Assembly (NCBI GenBank): GCA_963210315.1
Contig: OY723250.1
Location: 1,488,001-1,552,000 of the forward strand
From: Rhynchopus euleeides
Taxonomy: Eukaryota; Euglenozoa; Diplonemea; Diplonemida; Diplonemidae
Length of the DNA stretch: 64,000 bases
Reading direction: 5' to 3'
The translations under genes were made by a program, and so were the position numbers. Shown piece after piece: positions 44,061-55,815 of this stretch. Positions within the stretch are counted from its first letter, which is position 1; each line of letters starts with the position of its first letter. The notes below the pieces were generated by a model. It was given only the letters and a program-made list of their open reading frames with translations, ran no database searches and was not told the DNA's origin.

Positions 44061-45414
44061 GGCTCTCCAGTTGGCCAGCAAGGCGAACGGTACGTGGGAC
44101 AGACTTCCCTTCCATCCTTGTGCGCGCCCTGTCGACTGGGGAAAACTTAGAAAAGGTTTTTTCCTCTGCGAAACAACCTTAGAAAAAAATCCCCTAACAA
44201 AATTCTTAGAAAAAAACTTTTTTTCCCCTTACAAAAATTCTTAGAAAAAAAGTTCAGAATCCTGAAAGTGGGGAACAAGCCCCCCAGTTAGGAACAGCCC
44301 TGCCTGACAGCACGGGTTTTTTTTGAAGAAATCGACACAGGTTCGACTCCCTCTCCCCCCGTTGTCTCGGGGTGATTGTCTCTGTTAGTTCGTTATCCGT
44401 GGTCTGGTTTGGTTGCTACTTCCCCACCCACTACCCCATCCGTGGCATGGTCCGTGATTTTCAACCACCACGGGTCTCCTGCCAGTGGCAAAAGAACATA
44501 CCGGGAAGCGCTTTTTGGAAAACAGAAGATGAAACCCGCCACAGCAAAGGCTGTGCGGTACATTGATTTTGCTTTGCCTGGCTTTTTGGCGTACAAACAG
44601 CATCCCTATGCTTGTAGGCCCTATCGAACCGAGCAGGGTGGGTATCACAGGAACGAAGGGCACGGTTAATGCCCCTGAAAACCCCTCTCAGAACTACGTA
44701 AAAACGGTGTCCCATTGAGCCTTTTCAGGGGCCACCGATGGTTCTCCGCGTTTCCCCTTCTTCTTGTCGAGACAAGAGGGAGAAGGAACGGAAAACTTTC
44801 ATGCGGATCCTTGCGAACACTGCGCACTGTGCGTGCGGATACTGACATGTGGGTGGGGTCGTGTCGGTGGTTCGAGAGCGTGGGTGGGTGCGTGTTTCTT
44901 CCGCGTTCAAAAACGAGCAACCGGCATTCTGATTTGTTGTGCTTTGTTATTTGCCCCTTGTTTGACTCCACAGATCACCACCATCGGTTAGACCAGGTTT
45001 TAACTCCCGTGCGATCTGTGCTTTGTGAACAGGGACACGAATCGGCTTCTCCAATTCACCCAGCAGGTGACCTCTGGCTTGCCCGATTACACTGCTGGAA
45101 ACTTGCCTTGCGATGTTTTCCACCACAATCTTGGGTGCATGGGTGGCAACGGTGCGAGATAACTTGCTTTGCAGGTGGTTGTTGCGTGAAGTCTCCGCGT
45201 GCAGCTCCCAGACAGCCCCCCCTGTGTGCGCAGCGTATGCGTTATGGTCATGACGCATACAGGACAAGCCTCTCTTCGCAACGCTCCGCCCAAGAGGGGG
45301 GGTGGGGGGTCGGGGTAATGACGTGTGTGAATAGGAGGGACTGCCCGCCCATCCGTCCTCTCTGGTTTGGATGTGGGCAGTTCCATTGAGCGGGCACCAT
45401 CTATTCTTTTCTTA
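44061..45414. other. Intergenic DNA with short dispersed repeats
   Basis: TTAGAAAAAA words repeat at 44148-44252. Positions 44800-44835 carry the CGGATCCTTGCGAACAC repeat. No gene is recognised. Confidence 0.45.
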
Positions 45415-45416
45415 TA

Positions 45417-48400
45417 CCGTATACGTAAATATTATGGAACGTAAATGTTCACGGTTTGCCCCCCGGGCGGGATCCCGGGCGGGCCCGGCCGGGTTCCGGG
45501 AAATTCCGGGATTCCCGGGATCCCGGCCGGGAATCCCGGGATGACCCCGGGATATCCCGGGGTCATCCCGGGACCCCCCCGGGGTCAGGTGTAGGTGGGT
45601 GGTAAGATGACTTGAGAGTTTTGCACATTGCATATTGCACGCTGCCGTTGCCCCCTTCCCCTTTGCGATCCACCCGATGTCATTAGTTTTTCACGGTTTG
45701 CCCCCGGGCGGGATCTCGGGCGGGCCCGGCCGGGAAATCCCGGGATGGCCCCGGGATATCCCGGGGTCATCCCGGGACCCAGTCGTGCCCTTGTGCTCCT
45801 CACTCACGACACCATCATCAGCAGGAGTGTGAGTGTGGAAGCGTCAACGCAAAAAGAAACCAAAGCAAGTGCCGAACAAAGCGCAGTGACACTTTTCGCT
45901 CAGTAATGCTGAAAAATGAGCCGCCTCACAATGTTGGTGACCCCTCCACCTCTTCCCAGCACAACTGGAGGGCCACCCACTCTGCGCAGTTTGCCGAAGC
46001 TAGTACCTGGCAATACCCCAGCGCGTTCACTCCATCGATCTGTACAAGAGGCAGCCCAGCCAGTGTCACAAGCCCAGGCCGAGGGGGGGTGGCATTCTCT
46101 CGGAGTACCCGAGGGAACAGAGAGGTAACAGAGCGGGATATCCGTGGGATATCCCTCTCTGTTTCTCGCGTGTCTTCTGCAGGGTTCCACATTGGTGCAG
46201 GACATCCAACGGGAGAAGTAACATTCCGTGGAGGTTATCCCATAGGATATCCTCCCCAGGTTCTGGGAATCGAACCACCACCTATGTTGTCACGCAGGCT
46301 CCATGCGACAGTACCTCGCGGACAACCCAGAATCGGGCGCGGAGCACATCTCCCGACGGTGTTCCCCCGAGGGGAGCCTCGCCCGGGTGTACTTTGCACA
46401 GAGTATGGGCGCCCTGTTTGGGATGTCGACTGCCGCAACCAGATCCCAGGCACTGTGTCGACGACGCAGCACCTGAGCGGGTTTTGAACCCGAGACCGTC
46501 AATTCTCAGCAGGACCTCAGGGAGGGCGCCGACCCGGGCTTCCCCTCCCGGTGTCCTCGCCTCGAAGGGAGGGCGTTTGGTGTGTCGGCATGAGGTGGTG
46601 CAGAGGGCAACCCTCTGGAGTGCACTACACAGCGTGGTTGAGCAGCAATCTTGTTTCCTGCCACTTGTAATCCTGCCACTTGTCACTTGTGTGCTGCCTT
46701 CGTGTGTGCGCCTGTGCCTCCCTGTTCTGCATTTGGTTACCCTCACGGGTATCACGATACAGAGCAGTCCCCCCCCTCCTCCCCCCAAAAATCGTTCGCA
46801 TCATCTTGGCGCCCATTCCTTCCACTTTCTGTGGATGTGTTTGGTATTTCCGAACGGAATTTTCCAGCGTCAAGACTGATACCTCGCCGTTTTCGAGTCA
46901 GTCACTTCCACCGCCGCTGCGATTTGCGTACCGGTAGTTGTGCAGAAATGCTAACATTTAATTTGCTCTGTGGAACCTGGACTGCACCTTCTGGGATGTG
47001 AGTCTGTAGATAGTTGGACAGTTGCGGTACCCATCTGTTAGAAAGCTGAAAGGAACCTTGTCGGGCGATCAAGGACGACTGAGGGTTCAGTTTGAGTTTA
47101 ATGTGGTCCAAGGGTACAACAGACATCACTGCTTTGCAGATCCCTCTTGCTTGTCCCTCTGGTAACTTCCAACGGCTCAAACTCCTCGACTTCCTTGGGT
47201 GGGCATTTGCCATACCTGACGTAAAACAGTGATGCTTCGTGCTAGTGGTGAACCTGACGTTAGTAAAGGAAGGGTGCTGCGGCTGTCCACGAGGGGCTCT
47301 GATGCCTCCTCACGGTGCCTGGTTGGTCGGTTCAGGTGAAACAGAGCAAATTTAGTGTTAGGGGGATGCCTCTGGTCAAGGCCTTTTCACAAAAATTGAC
47401 CCACGGCGCCGAGTTGGGCCGTTGGTTCCTGGTTGTAGCTCGGTCTACGCCAGGTTCCACACCCCGTCATCGCAAAACGTACGCATACACAGAGGCAAAA
47501 CACAACAGCCTCTGTGGTACGGGAGCATGGCGGGAGGAAATTTTGCCTTTTGGTCAAATAGGCACCCTTTTGTAATCACTTGACCCGCAGGGTGGCTGAG
47601 TCTTATCAGACAGGCCGACCTACATGTTGATCAGTGGAACCACACAACCTGTTCAACCTGCCCCCGGGGTGGCTGAGTCCACCCCTGCCGTAGCGTCGAC
47701 CCTCGTCGTCCTCTTCGTCGTCCTAGGACTGTGGAGTTCAGCAACCAGGAGGAGGATGCGGAACTGCTGTGAGCTGCACACTCTCTTGACACACCTGCAC
47801 GTATCTGCGTTACACTCGTGGTAACCCCGAACCCTGTATTTATACAGGAGACTTCCATCTGGGACAGTTTCTGTTCCAGATGAGCTTTGACAGTGGTAGC
47901 CATCTTTGCTATGGAGCCATCGTCATTGCTATCGTCGTCACTCGGACCCATGAGCAGTGGATACAATTGGTGTGGAAGGAGAGGGTGCGGTTCTGGATCA
48001 GCAGGTCTGAATCTGAAACTGGGACTGAAAGCCATAGGTCTGAGATGACCTCGGTCCAAGCGACCTGAGACTGAGAACCCCCGGGATTCCCGGCCGGACC
48101 CGGCCGGGATTTCCCCGGGATCCCGGCCGGGATTTCAAAATCCCGGTCCCGGGCCCGGAATTTCCGGGCCCGGCCGGGGTTTCCCGGGATCCTGCCGGGG
48201 GGCAAACCGTGTAAATATTATGGAACGGGCCCATTTTTGGCCGGTCCGTTCCATAATATTTACGTTCCAAAATATTTACAGGGCCAGTTGGGGACTCGGT
48301 GGTGAGGACGGCTTGCGTCAGGAATCGCGCGAAAAGTGCACGAGTAGGTCCCGTCAGGGACTCTGTATGCCGTCCGATCACCTGGTCCAAGTCCCCGAGT

Positions 48401-48515
48401 CGCAGAAAGCCCTGTAAATATTGTGGAACGAAAAAAATCTGGAACGCCAACCCACCAGCGTTCCAAAATATTTACGTTCCATAATATTTACGTTCCAAAA
48501 TATTTACGTATACGG
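45417..48515. mobile_element. TA-flanked TIR element with CCCGGGAT-word ends
   Basis: Inverted ends CCGTATACGTAAATATT are perfect over 17 bp, with TA at 45415-45416 and 48516-48517. Next come several AAATATTATGGAACGT words, a GGTTTGCCCCCCGGG segment, and blocks (45462-45590, 45700-45780 and 48078-48200) composed of CCCGGG, GGCCGGG and GGGATCCCGG palindromes. The 2.3-kb interior has no recognised transposase. It is the largest of the TA-flanked family here. Confidence 0.75.
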
Positions 48516-48517
48516 TA

Positions 48518-49042
48518 GTATACTCAGTGGTTCTCAGCTTTCTTCTTCGCAGGTTCTTTTCATGACATCCTTCTTCTCTTCTGCTGATTCGGTTTTCTTT
48601 GGGGCAGTCGGTGATATTCTTTTCGGTCGATTTGTCGTATGACCCCCCATTTTTGACGGGGACGTGATCTTGCCCGCAACACAGGTGCAGTGCAAAAGTC
48701 TGAACAGCGGGAAGTGATTTTCTATGAGACCAGGAGGCGCCAGCGCGGTGCACCCCTCCCCTCCATCCCCTCTGCCTTGTGAGACCAAAGCGGACACGGG
48801 AAAGCCACTCGCTTTGTGCTTGTTGTACACCCATCGAAATGCAACCACCTGCAGGAGAAGCACATCGCGATACACACAAACACACACGCGCGCGCATCAA
48901 AATATTTTTGTGCTTCTTGGTTAGACTGACGGGTGCAGGGGGTGCAGTGACCCTGGCTGCCTGCTGGCTGTAGCAGTGCCCTGTCGGGGGTGCCAGAGGG
49001 ACGCGCAGGTGAGGGAACGTGCGTGACTTCCACTGGACCCCG
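48518..49042 (+). other. 5' flank of CAP gene B
   Basis: T-rich tract ATTTTTGTGCTTCTTGGTTAG near 48905-48925 and several AGs (48940, 48949, 48976, 49003) could serve as the leader acceptor. I cannot choose among them. Confidence 0.4.
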
Positions 49043-51109
49043 ATGGGGTTTGTAGCTGGCGGCCGCTGGCTCGATGTGATATGTGTTGTGATTAGCATCG
49101 CTGCCTGTGCATCAGGTGCTGCTACTTTGGATGCTGCTGGTCAGGTATGCTATCTTGTTGTGCTCAGCCATCCTTTTCTCCGACACCTCGATGTTTATCT
49201 CGGTTTTGTCAGTTTAGCAAGCTAAAACTTTTTCACCATGCAGATCCTTGCGGACACTTTGCACGCCCGTTGGCTGTGGTGTTCAGCATTCGAAAAACAT
49301 TAACATCCTTCTCTCTGACAATTCGCCCGTTCCACACCACCCCCCCTTACAGCGTGAGGTGGAAAACCGTGTCAACTACATGAGATGCCAGCACGAGGCC
49401 CAGGATGTGGAGTACGATTCGCAACTGGCAGCTAAGGTCCTGGGATTCGCCAAAGCCATCAATTCGTATGCCTCAAGGGGTTCACCAGACCTGTTGGCCA
49501 GCGGAGACACCTTTTTGGCCCTATTTGCATTAGGTAGTGTCTCACCCCTCCCCACTACACAGCACAAGACCACCAACACCCCCCCCGCCCCCTTCCTGCC
49601 TACACGGCGCTGAAGTAACCACTGTTACAAGTGGTTCACATGTAAAAAATTTTACATGTAAATTTTCAAGTGGCACTTGTAACCCCGTATACTCACTGCA
49701 TGCACCATACACCTCCACCATCTCACAGAGGGGAGTACGGTGCCACAGACCCAGCCGTGCTGCTCGACCAGGGCATGGTGGGCGAGGTGCGCGATATCAG
49801 CTCGGGTCCGCTCCCCGTTAACCTCGCAGCGGCTGTCACCTCGATGCTGATCCGGACGAAGGAGCACATCAGCAACTACAACTTCTCGACGCAGAGCCTC
49901 AACACCGGGCTGACCGACCTGCAGGAGGAACAGACGCATCAGGCGATGCGGATTCTGTGGAAGGAAGCCGATCGTTTTGGGTGCCAGATGGTTGAATACC
50001 CCCAGACAACTGCGGAATACGCCACGGTCTGCTGGTTCGCCACGGTCCGCGACACCACCCGGGAGAGCATTGAAGGGAACATCGCCGACGTGTCCCCCAA
50101 CACCGCAGGCTGCTACAGCCGCATCGCAACCGAGGCACCCCCCACGGCAGCCCCCACCGCGGTGCCCACCGCACAGCCCACCGCCTCTCCGGCGACCCCG
50201 ATCCCTCCGACTGAGGCACCCGCGACATACCCGCCACCGGTTCCAGAGACGATACTCCAGGAGTACACCTGGCTGTCGCTGGGGCTGAAGATGCACACCG
50301 CAACGCCTCTCCCAGGCCCGGCGGAGATCCCGGAGTACGCGCGGAGGCTTGCTGACAACCTGCGGAGGTCGTGGGCAGGGCGTCTCCCCCCTGCGCCGTT
50401 CAGCTTGGCGGTTGTGATGCTGTGCGACCTGCTCGACGGGAAGAAGCCTGTGGGGCGTGACGCGGAGAGGCTCTGCCACGCCGTCAGCCCCGCCGCCTCC
50501 AACACCACCACCTCCAGGGCTGCCGCCACCCTGCAGGGCGAGGGCGGCGTGTTCGCCGAGGTCCTCCTCCGCGACGCAACCTTCCCCAAGCTGCAGCACG
50601 ACTCCGAGGTGCTCCACACAGCCATCGGCGGGGCAGCGGGCGGGTTCCCCCCTCTGGCAGACCCGGCACGCCCTGCGGATGTGATCAACCCTATTGCCTT
50701 CTCTGTGAATGTCTACCTCGCCCCGGTTCAGCAGGGGTCACCCGGAAGCTCGTGGGAGCTTTCCGCCTCCGCAGGCTGGAGCGAGGTTGTCGGGGCAACC
50801 GATGCGCCCCCCAGCGGGGGTGCTGCGATCCCGCTGTGGGCCTGGGCTGCAGCGGGGGGCGTGGCGTTGATCGCCCTGGCTGGTGTCGTGTTTCTTCTGG
50901 CTATCAAGCGCCCGCAGCAGATGCAGCAGAAGGGCGCGACGGTGTCCGTCTCGGATTTCTATAAGGCGATGCCGGCACCCATTAGGGTCACCATTCCGGA
51001 GGAGCACTACTGCATGGAAGAGGTGGCGTCGTCAGCCTCCTCCCGCTCGCAGTCGCAGCGGGACCTGTCCTCTGGGTTTGGCCTGGTCATCCCCATGGGG
51101 CGTATCTAG
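49043..51109 (+). CDS. CAP-domain, Thr/Pro-stalk type I membrane protein B (3 exons, 553 aa)
   Basis: Exons: 49043-49144, 49353-49533, 49731-51109, with GT-AG introns in phases 0 and 1. Exon 1 encodes the signal peptide (hydrophobic DVICVVISIAACASGAA). Exon 2 gives the N-terminal half of a CAP/SCP domain (ENRVNYMRCQHEAQDVEYDS), and exon 3 the second half (HQAMRILWKEADRFGCQM near 164-182, ATVCWFATVRD near 192). A short stalk (228-265, APPTAAPTAVPTAQP) follows; then a juxtamembrane domain (WLSLGLKM to GVFAEVLLRD), a transmembrane helix at about 461-486 (IPLWAWAAAGGVALIALAGV) and a 67-residue tail with VSDFYKAMP and IPEEHYC. It is the paralogue of 29144-32303, with a stalk about eight times shorter and no intron at the GKKPVG site. 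CAP proteins bind sterols, lipids or partners outside the cell; the role here is unknown. Confidence 0.87.
49624..49683. repeat. 60-bp palindromic insert in intron 2 of CAP gene B
   Basis: Ends GTTACAAGTG and CACTTGTAAC enclose TTACATGTAAA words, the same vocabulary as the large palindrome at 51616-52308. It is probably a miniature relative. Confidence 0.6.
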
Positions 51110-51615
51110 GAAGGGGTGGTGTGGTGTGGGGGTCAACAGGGGCTCCCCCGGGTAGCTTTTGGTGTCTGCCCCCTTGTGTGTGGGGGAGGCAAATGAATAA
51201 AGGAGTCTCGGGGGGAGAGAGCTGTTGGGTGGGCCGTGATTTTTTTTTGCTCCCCCAAATGGGGTATTTCAGAAAGGTAGGGGGGGGGGGGGGTGAAATA
51301 CGCCTGGCCTCGGCCTGCAAAACAAAAAAAGGAGCGAAGCAAAAAAAAGGGGGGGAGGGATTATGGGCGGCTCTCGCTCCATCCCCTCTCTCTCTCTCTC
51401 TCTCTCTCCGTCTCTCTCGGCACCAGATTTTTTTCTCTCTCTGCTTTCAGTGATATCCTCCCCCCACTCCCCCCCCCCCTGCCAACCCACAGCTCCCGCA
51501 GAAAGAATATCAGGTGCCGCCCAATAATGGCTTCCGTGGCTGCTGGCTCGACCGCGATCAAGGCCAAACTGTGGTTGGCTTCAGGCAGGGGTTGGGGGGG
51601 GGGGTTGGGGGGTGG
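51110..51615. other. 3' flank of CAP gene B
   Basis: AATAAA occurs at 51195-51200, a possible polyadenylation signal. G-runs and a (TC)n tract (51386-51420) follow. No gene is recognised. Confidence 0.4.
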
Positions 51616-52308
51616 CACGGTGGGATCTTGTAAATTTTACATGTATAACTACAAGTATAATACATGTATTATACATGTATAATACTTGCATGTCAACTAT
51701 TATACATGTATAATACATGTATATGCCTGAAATATACATGTAAAATACATGTATATCAAGTAAAAATACAAGTATAATACTTGCATGTCAACTATTATAC
51801 ATGTATTTTTACTTGATATACATGTATTTTACATGTATATTTCAGGCATTTACATGTATTTTACATGTATAATACTTGTCATGCAAGTATTATACATGTA
51901 AAATACTTGCATGACAAGTAAAATACATGTATAATACTTGCATGACAAGTAAAATACTTGCATGCAAGTAAAATACATGTATTTTACTTGTCATGCAAGT
52001 ATTTTACTTGTCATGCAAGTATTTTACATGTATAATACTTGCATGACAAGTATTATACATGTAAAATACATGTAAATGCCTGAAATATACATGTAAAATA
52101 CATGTATATCAAGTAAAAATACATGTATAATAGTTGACATGCAAGTATTATACTTGTATTTTTACTTGATATACATGTATTTTACATGTATATTTCAGGC
52201 ATATACATGTATTATACATGTATAATAGTTGACATGCAAGTATTATACATGTATAATACATGTATATACTTGTAGTTATACATGTAAAATTTACAAGATC
52301 CCACCGTG
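51616..52308. mobile_element. Hierarchical palindrome built of TACATGTA/CATGCAAGTA words
   Basis: Ends CACGGTGGGATCTTGTAAAT and their inverse enclose about 690 bp that read almost the same on both strands, centred near 51962. Nearly the whole interior is assembled from ACATGTA, ACTTGCATG and ACTTGTCATG joined by ATAAT or AAAAT, plus TGCCTGAAATA near the quarter points. Arms of arms are themselves palindromic. It is strongly AT-rich in a GC-rich region. A target duplication is not clear (GGTGG against GGTGT). Probably a non-autonomous TIR element. Confidence 0.75.
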
Positions 52309-52425
52309 GGTGTAAGGGAGATAGAAGAATTTACTGGGTGAACGAACTGTATTTGGGGAGGTGAGAGGGAGTGCGGGGTGAAGAGGTACGGCATGCAGAA
52401 AAATTGAAACTTGAATTCATCACTT

Positions 52426-52719
52426 GGGGGGGGGGGGGGGGGGGGGGGAGGGGGGGGGGAACCAAACAATCAGAACGAACCCATGAATTTTTTGAGTGAC
52501 GAAGAACGTCAAATTGAAAATTGAAAAAAGAAGGAAGAGGAAACAAAACAGGGAATCGCATTCATAGAACACTTCAACAACGCAGAGAAAACAACATAAC
52601 CCCCCCCCCTTCCTCCCCTCCCTTCCTCTCCCCTCCCCTCCCCTCCCCTCCCCTCCCCTCCCCTCCCCTCCCCTCCCCTCCCCTCCCCTCCCCTCCCCTC
52701 CCCTCCCCTCCCCTCCCCT
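52426..52719. repeat. Poly-G tract and (CCCCT)n microsatellite
   Basis: G-run at 52426-52459 with one A, and about 18 tandem CCCCT units at 52627-52719. Confidence 0.85.
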
Positions 52720-53107
52720 ATTGATGTCCCCCCCCCCTCCCCCAGCGCTTTGCCGCTCGTGTGAGTACCGCCCTGACTGGGAGAAAGGGTAGGGCTGGTT
52801 GGGTTGGCGGAGTTGGGCGGATGGGCGAAACGGAAAAATCGACGAGGTCGCAGCGTCAGGGCGTTCTGGGCTGGCTGGTGGTGGTTGGGACAAGACCGAC
52901 GAGATTAGAAGCGGCACTGGTAGACGGGTTTTGAGGCCCCCCGCCCCCAGGTTCCCCCTGCCCACCTGGACGGACCCAAGTGCCTCACACCGGATCTCTC
53001 CCCACCCGGTGGTCCACCTGACGGATACGCGAAAAAAAAAGAGAAAAAAACAGACGGGGTGGGGGGGGGGTAGGGGAGTCCACGTAAAGGAAAATCTCTG
53101 TTTAGGC

Positions 53108-53335
53108 CTGTCACAAACACGATTTTTTTGATTTTCGGCCAAAAACTCCACCAAAATGGGCGTACCTGGCCAAAAATCTAGTGGGGGATCACTGAAAAAA
53201 CCCGAGAAAATAGCGGACACCCTCGAGAAAGTCGATCCATTCGAATTACTTGGCATTTTTTTCCTGAAAAATGGCCGAAAACATGTAACAAAAATGTAAC
53301 AAAATTGGCCAAAATGCAACACTTATCAAAAACCA
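53108..53335 (+). repeat. Long inverted repeat, left arm
   Basis: It matches the reverse complement of 59765-59999 over about 220 bp: CACGATTTTTTTGATTTTCG, TACCTGGCCAAAAATCTAGT, CTCGAGAAAGTCGATCCATT and AATGCAACACTTATCAAAA. The arms bracket the minisatellite, the WD40 gene, the gap and the foldback element. Whether the whole 6.9 kb is one mobile unit is unproven; no target duplication was found. Confidence 0.75.
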
Positions 53336-53730
53336 ATCTGAGGGGGGTGTCGATTTTTTCGGTTTTTTTCCGTTTTTTCCTTTTTTTTCGTTTTTTCCGC
53401 CTGTGGGCGCTGGCTGCGACTTGGTCAAAATTCGACGAAAAAAATCCGAAAAAAAAACGGAAAACGAAAAAACGGAAAATCCCAAAATCGACACCCTGAT
53501 TTTCCGTTTTTTTCCGTTTTTTTCCCAGTACCAGAAACAGGCAGGGTCGTCGTAAGACCGGCGTGCCAAGGGGGAGGTGCTCGCATTTTTTTTTTGGGGG
53601 GGTACAGAATGGGTCGTTTTTGGACATTTGAGCCCACTGCGAGCAGTGCCGGGTCCCGGAAACGCTGTTTCAAACGCTCAAAAGGGGATGTCGTGGGCAC
53701 CAGAACCCAGTAAATTTATCACAAATGGTC

Positions 53731-55815
53731 CCACCCACAAACGGGTTACCCCCTGCCTCTAGGGGTTCCCCCCACCCACAAATGGGTTACCCCCAGCCTC
53801 TAGGGGTTCCCCCCACCCACAAATGGGTTACCCCCTGCCTCTAGGGGTTCCCCCCACCCACAAATGGGTTACCCCCTACCTCTAGGGGTTCCCCCCACCC
53901 ACTAATGGGTTACCCCCTGCCTCTAGGGGTTCCCCCCAGCCACAACTGGGTTACCCCCTGCCTCTAGGGGTTCCCCCCACCCACTAATGGGTTACCCCCT
54001 GCCTCTAGGGGTTCCCCCCAGCCACAACTGGGTTACCCCCTGCCTCTAGGGGTTCCCCCCACCCACAAATAGGTTACCCCCTGCCTCTAGGGGTTCCCCC
54101 CAGCCGCAAATGGGTTACCCCCTGCCTCTAGGGGTTCCCCCCACCCACAAATGGGTTACCCCCTACCTCTAGGGGTTCCCCCCACCCACAAATGGGTTAC
54201 CCCCTGCCTCTAGGGGTTCCCCCCACCCACAAATGGGTTACCCCCTGCCTCTAGGGGTTCCCCCCAGCCACAAATGGGTTACCCCCTGCCTCTAGGGGTT
54301 CCCCCCACCCACTAATGGGTTACCCCCTACCTCTAGGGGTTCCCCCCACCCACAAATGGGTTACCCCCTGCCTCTAGGGGTTCCCCCCACCCACTAATGG
54401 GTTACCCCCTACCTCTAGGGGTTCCCCCCACCCACAAATGGGTTACCCCCTGCCTCTAGGGGTTCCCCCCACCCACAAATGGGTTACCCCCTGCCTCTAG
54501 GGGTTCCCCCCACCCACAAATGGGTTACCCCCTGCCTCTAGGGGTTCCCCCCACCCACTAATGGGTTACCCCCTACCTCTAGGGGTTCCCCCCACCCACA
54601 AATGGGTTACCCCCTGCCTCTAGGGGTTCCCCCCACCCACTAATGGGTTACCCCCTACCTCTAGGGGTTCCCCCCACCCACAAATGGGTTACCCCCTGCC
54701 TCTAGGGGTTCCCCCCACCCACTAATGGGTTACCCCCTACCTCTAGGGGTTCCCCCCACCCACTAATGGGTTACCCCCTACCTCTAGGGGTTCCCCCCAC
54801 CCACAAATGGGTTACCCCCTGCCTCTAGGGGTTCCCCCCACCCACTAATGGGTTACCCCCTACCTCTAGGGGTTCCCCCCACCCACAAATGGGTTACCCC
54901 CTGCCTCTAGGGGTTCCCCCCACCCACTAATGGGTTACCCCCTACCTCTAGGGGTTCCCCCCACCCACAAATGGGTTACCCCCTGCCTCTAGGGGTTCGC
55001 CCCACCCACAAATGGGTTACCCCCTACCTCTAGGGGTTCCCCCCACCCACAAATGGGTTACCCCCTGCCTCTAGGGGTTCCCCCCACCCACTAATGGGTT
55101 ACCCCCTGCCTCTAGGGGTTCCCCCCACCCACAAATGGGTTACCCCCTACCTCTAGGGGTTCCCCCCACCCACAAATGGGTTAGCCCCTGCCTCTAGGGG
55201 TTCCCCCCACCCACAAATGGGTTACCCCCTGCCTCTAGGGGTTCCCCCCACCCACTAATGGGTTACCCCCTACCTCTAGGGGTTCCCCCCACCCACAAAT
55301 GGGTTACCCCCTGCCTCTAGGGGTTCCCCCCACCCACAAATGGGTTACCCCCTGCCTCTAGGGGTTCCCCCCACCCACTAATGGGTTACCCCCTACCTCT
55401 AGGGGTTCCCCCCACCCACAAATGGGTTACCCCCTGCCTCTAGGGGTTCCCCCCACCCACAAATGGGTTACCCCCTGCCTCTAGGGGTTCCCCCCAGCCG
55501 CAAATGGGTTACCCCCTGCCTCTAGGGGTTCCCCCCACCCACAAATGGGTTACCCCCTGCCTCTAGGGGTTCCCCCCACCCACTAATGGGTTACCCCCTA
55601 CCTCTAGGGGTTCCCCCCAGCCACAAATGGGTTACCCCCTGCCTCTAGGGGTTCCCCCCACCCACAAATGGGTTACCCCCTGCCTCTAGGGGTTCCCCCC
55701 ACCCACTAATGGGTTACCCCCTACCTCTAGGGGTTCCCCCCAGCCACAAATGGGTTACCCCCTGCCTCTAGGGGTTCCCCCCACCCACAAATGGGTTACC
55801 CCCTGCCTCTAGGGT
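53731..55815 (+). repeat. 41-bp minisatellite, about 51 copies
   Basis: The unit is ACAAATGGGTTACCCCCTGC, then CTCTAGGGGTTCCCCCCACCC. Variants are linked: units with ACTAAT almost always carry TACCTC, and units with ACAAAT carry TGCCTC, alternating in blocks (54300-54960). Early copies near 53911-54030 carry ACTAAT with TGCCTC and the AGCCACAACTGGG variant. The array contains GGGTTACCCCC and GGGGTTCCCCCC near-palindromes. It sits just upstream of, or within, the 5' part of the WD40 gene. Confidence 0.95.

Noticed and set aside
44300-44370. tRNA gene suggested by the B-box-like GGTTCGACTCC at 44341-44351
   Set aside because: No A box, acceptor stem or anticodon arm can be folded around it.
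47590-47680. tRNA-like A boxes (GGGTGGCTGAGTC, twice)
   Set aside because: No matching T-arm or acceptor stem; the two motifs look like a small direct repeat.
52420-53322. 300-codon minus-strand frame with EGRGG repeats
   Set aside because: Runs through the (CCCCT)n microsatellite and an inverted-repeat arm; not a gene.
53731-55815. CRISPR array or telomeric repeat
   Set aside because: Units are contiguous without unique spacers, the host is eukaryotic, and the GGGTTACCCCC unit is not a telomere repeat.
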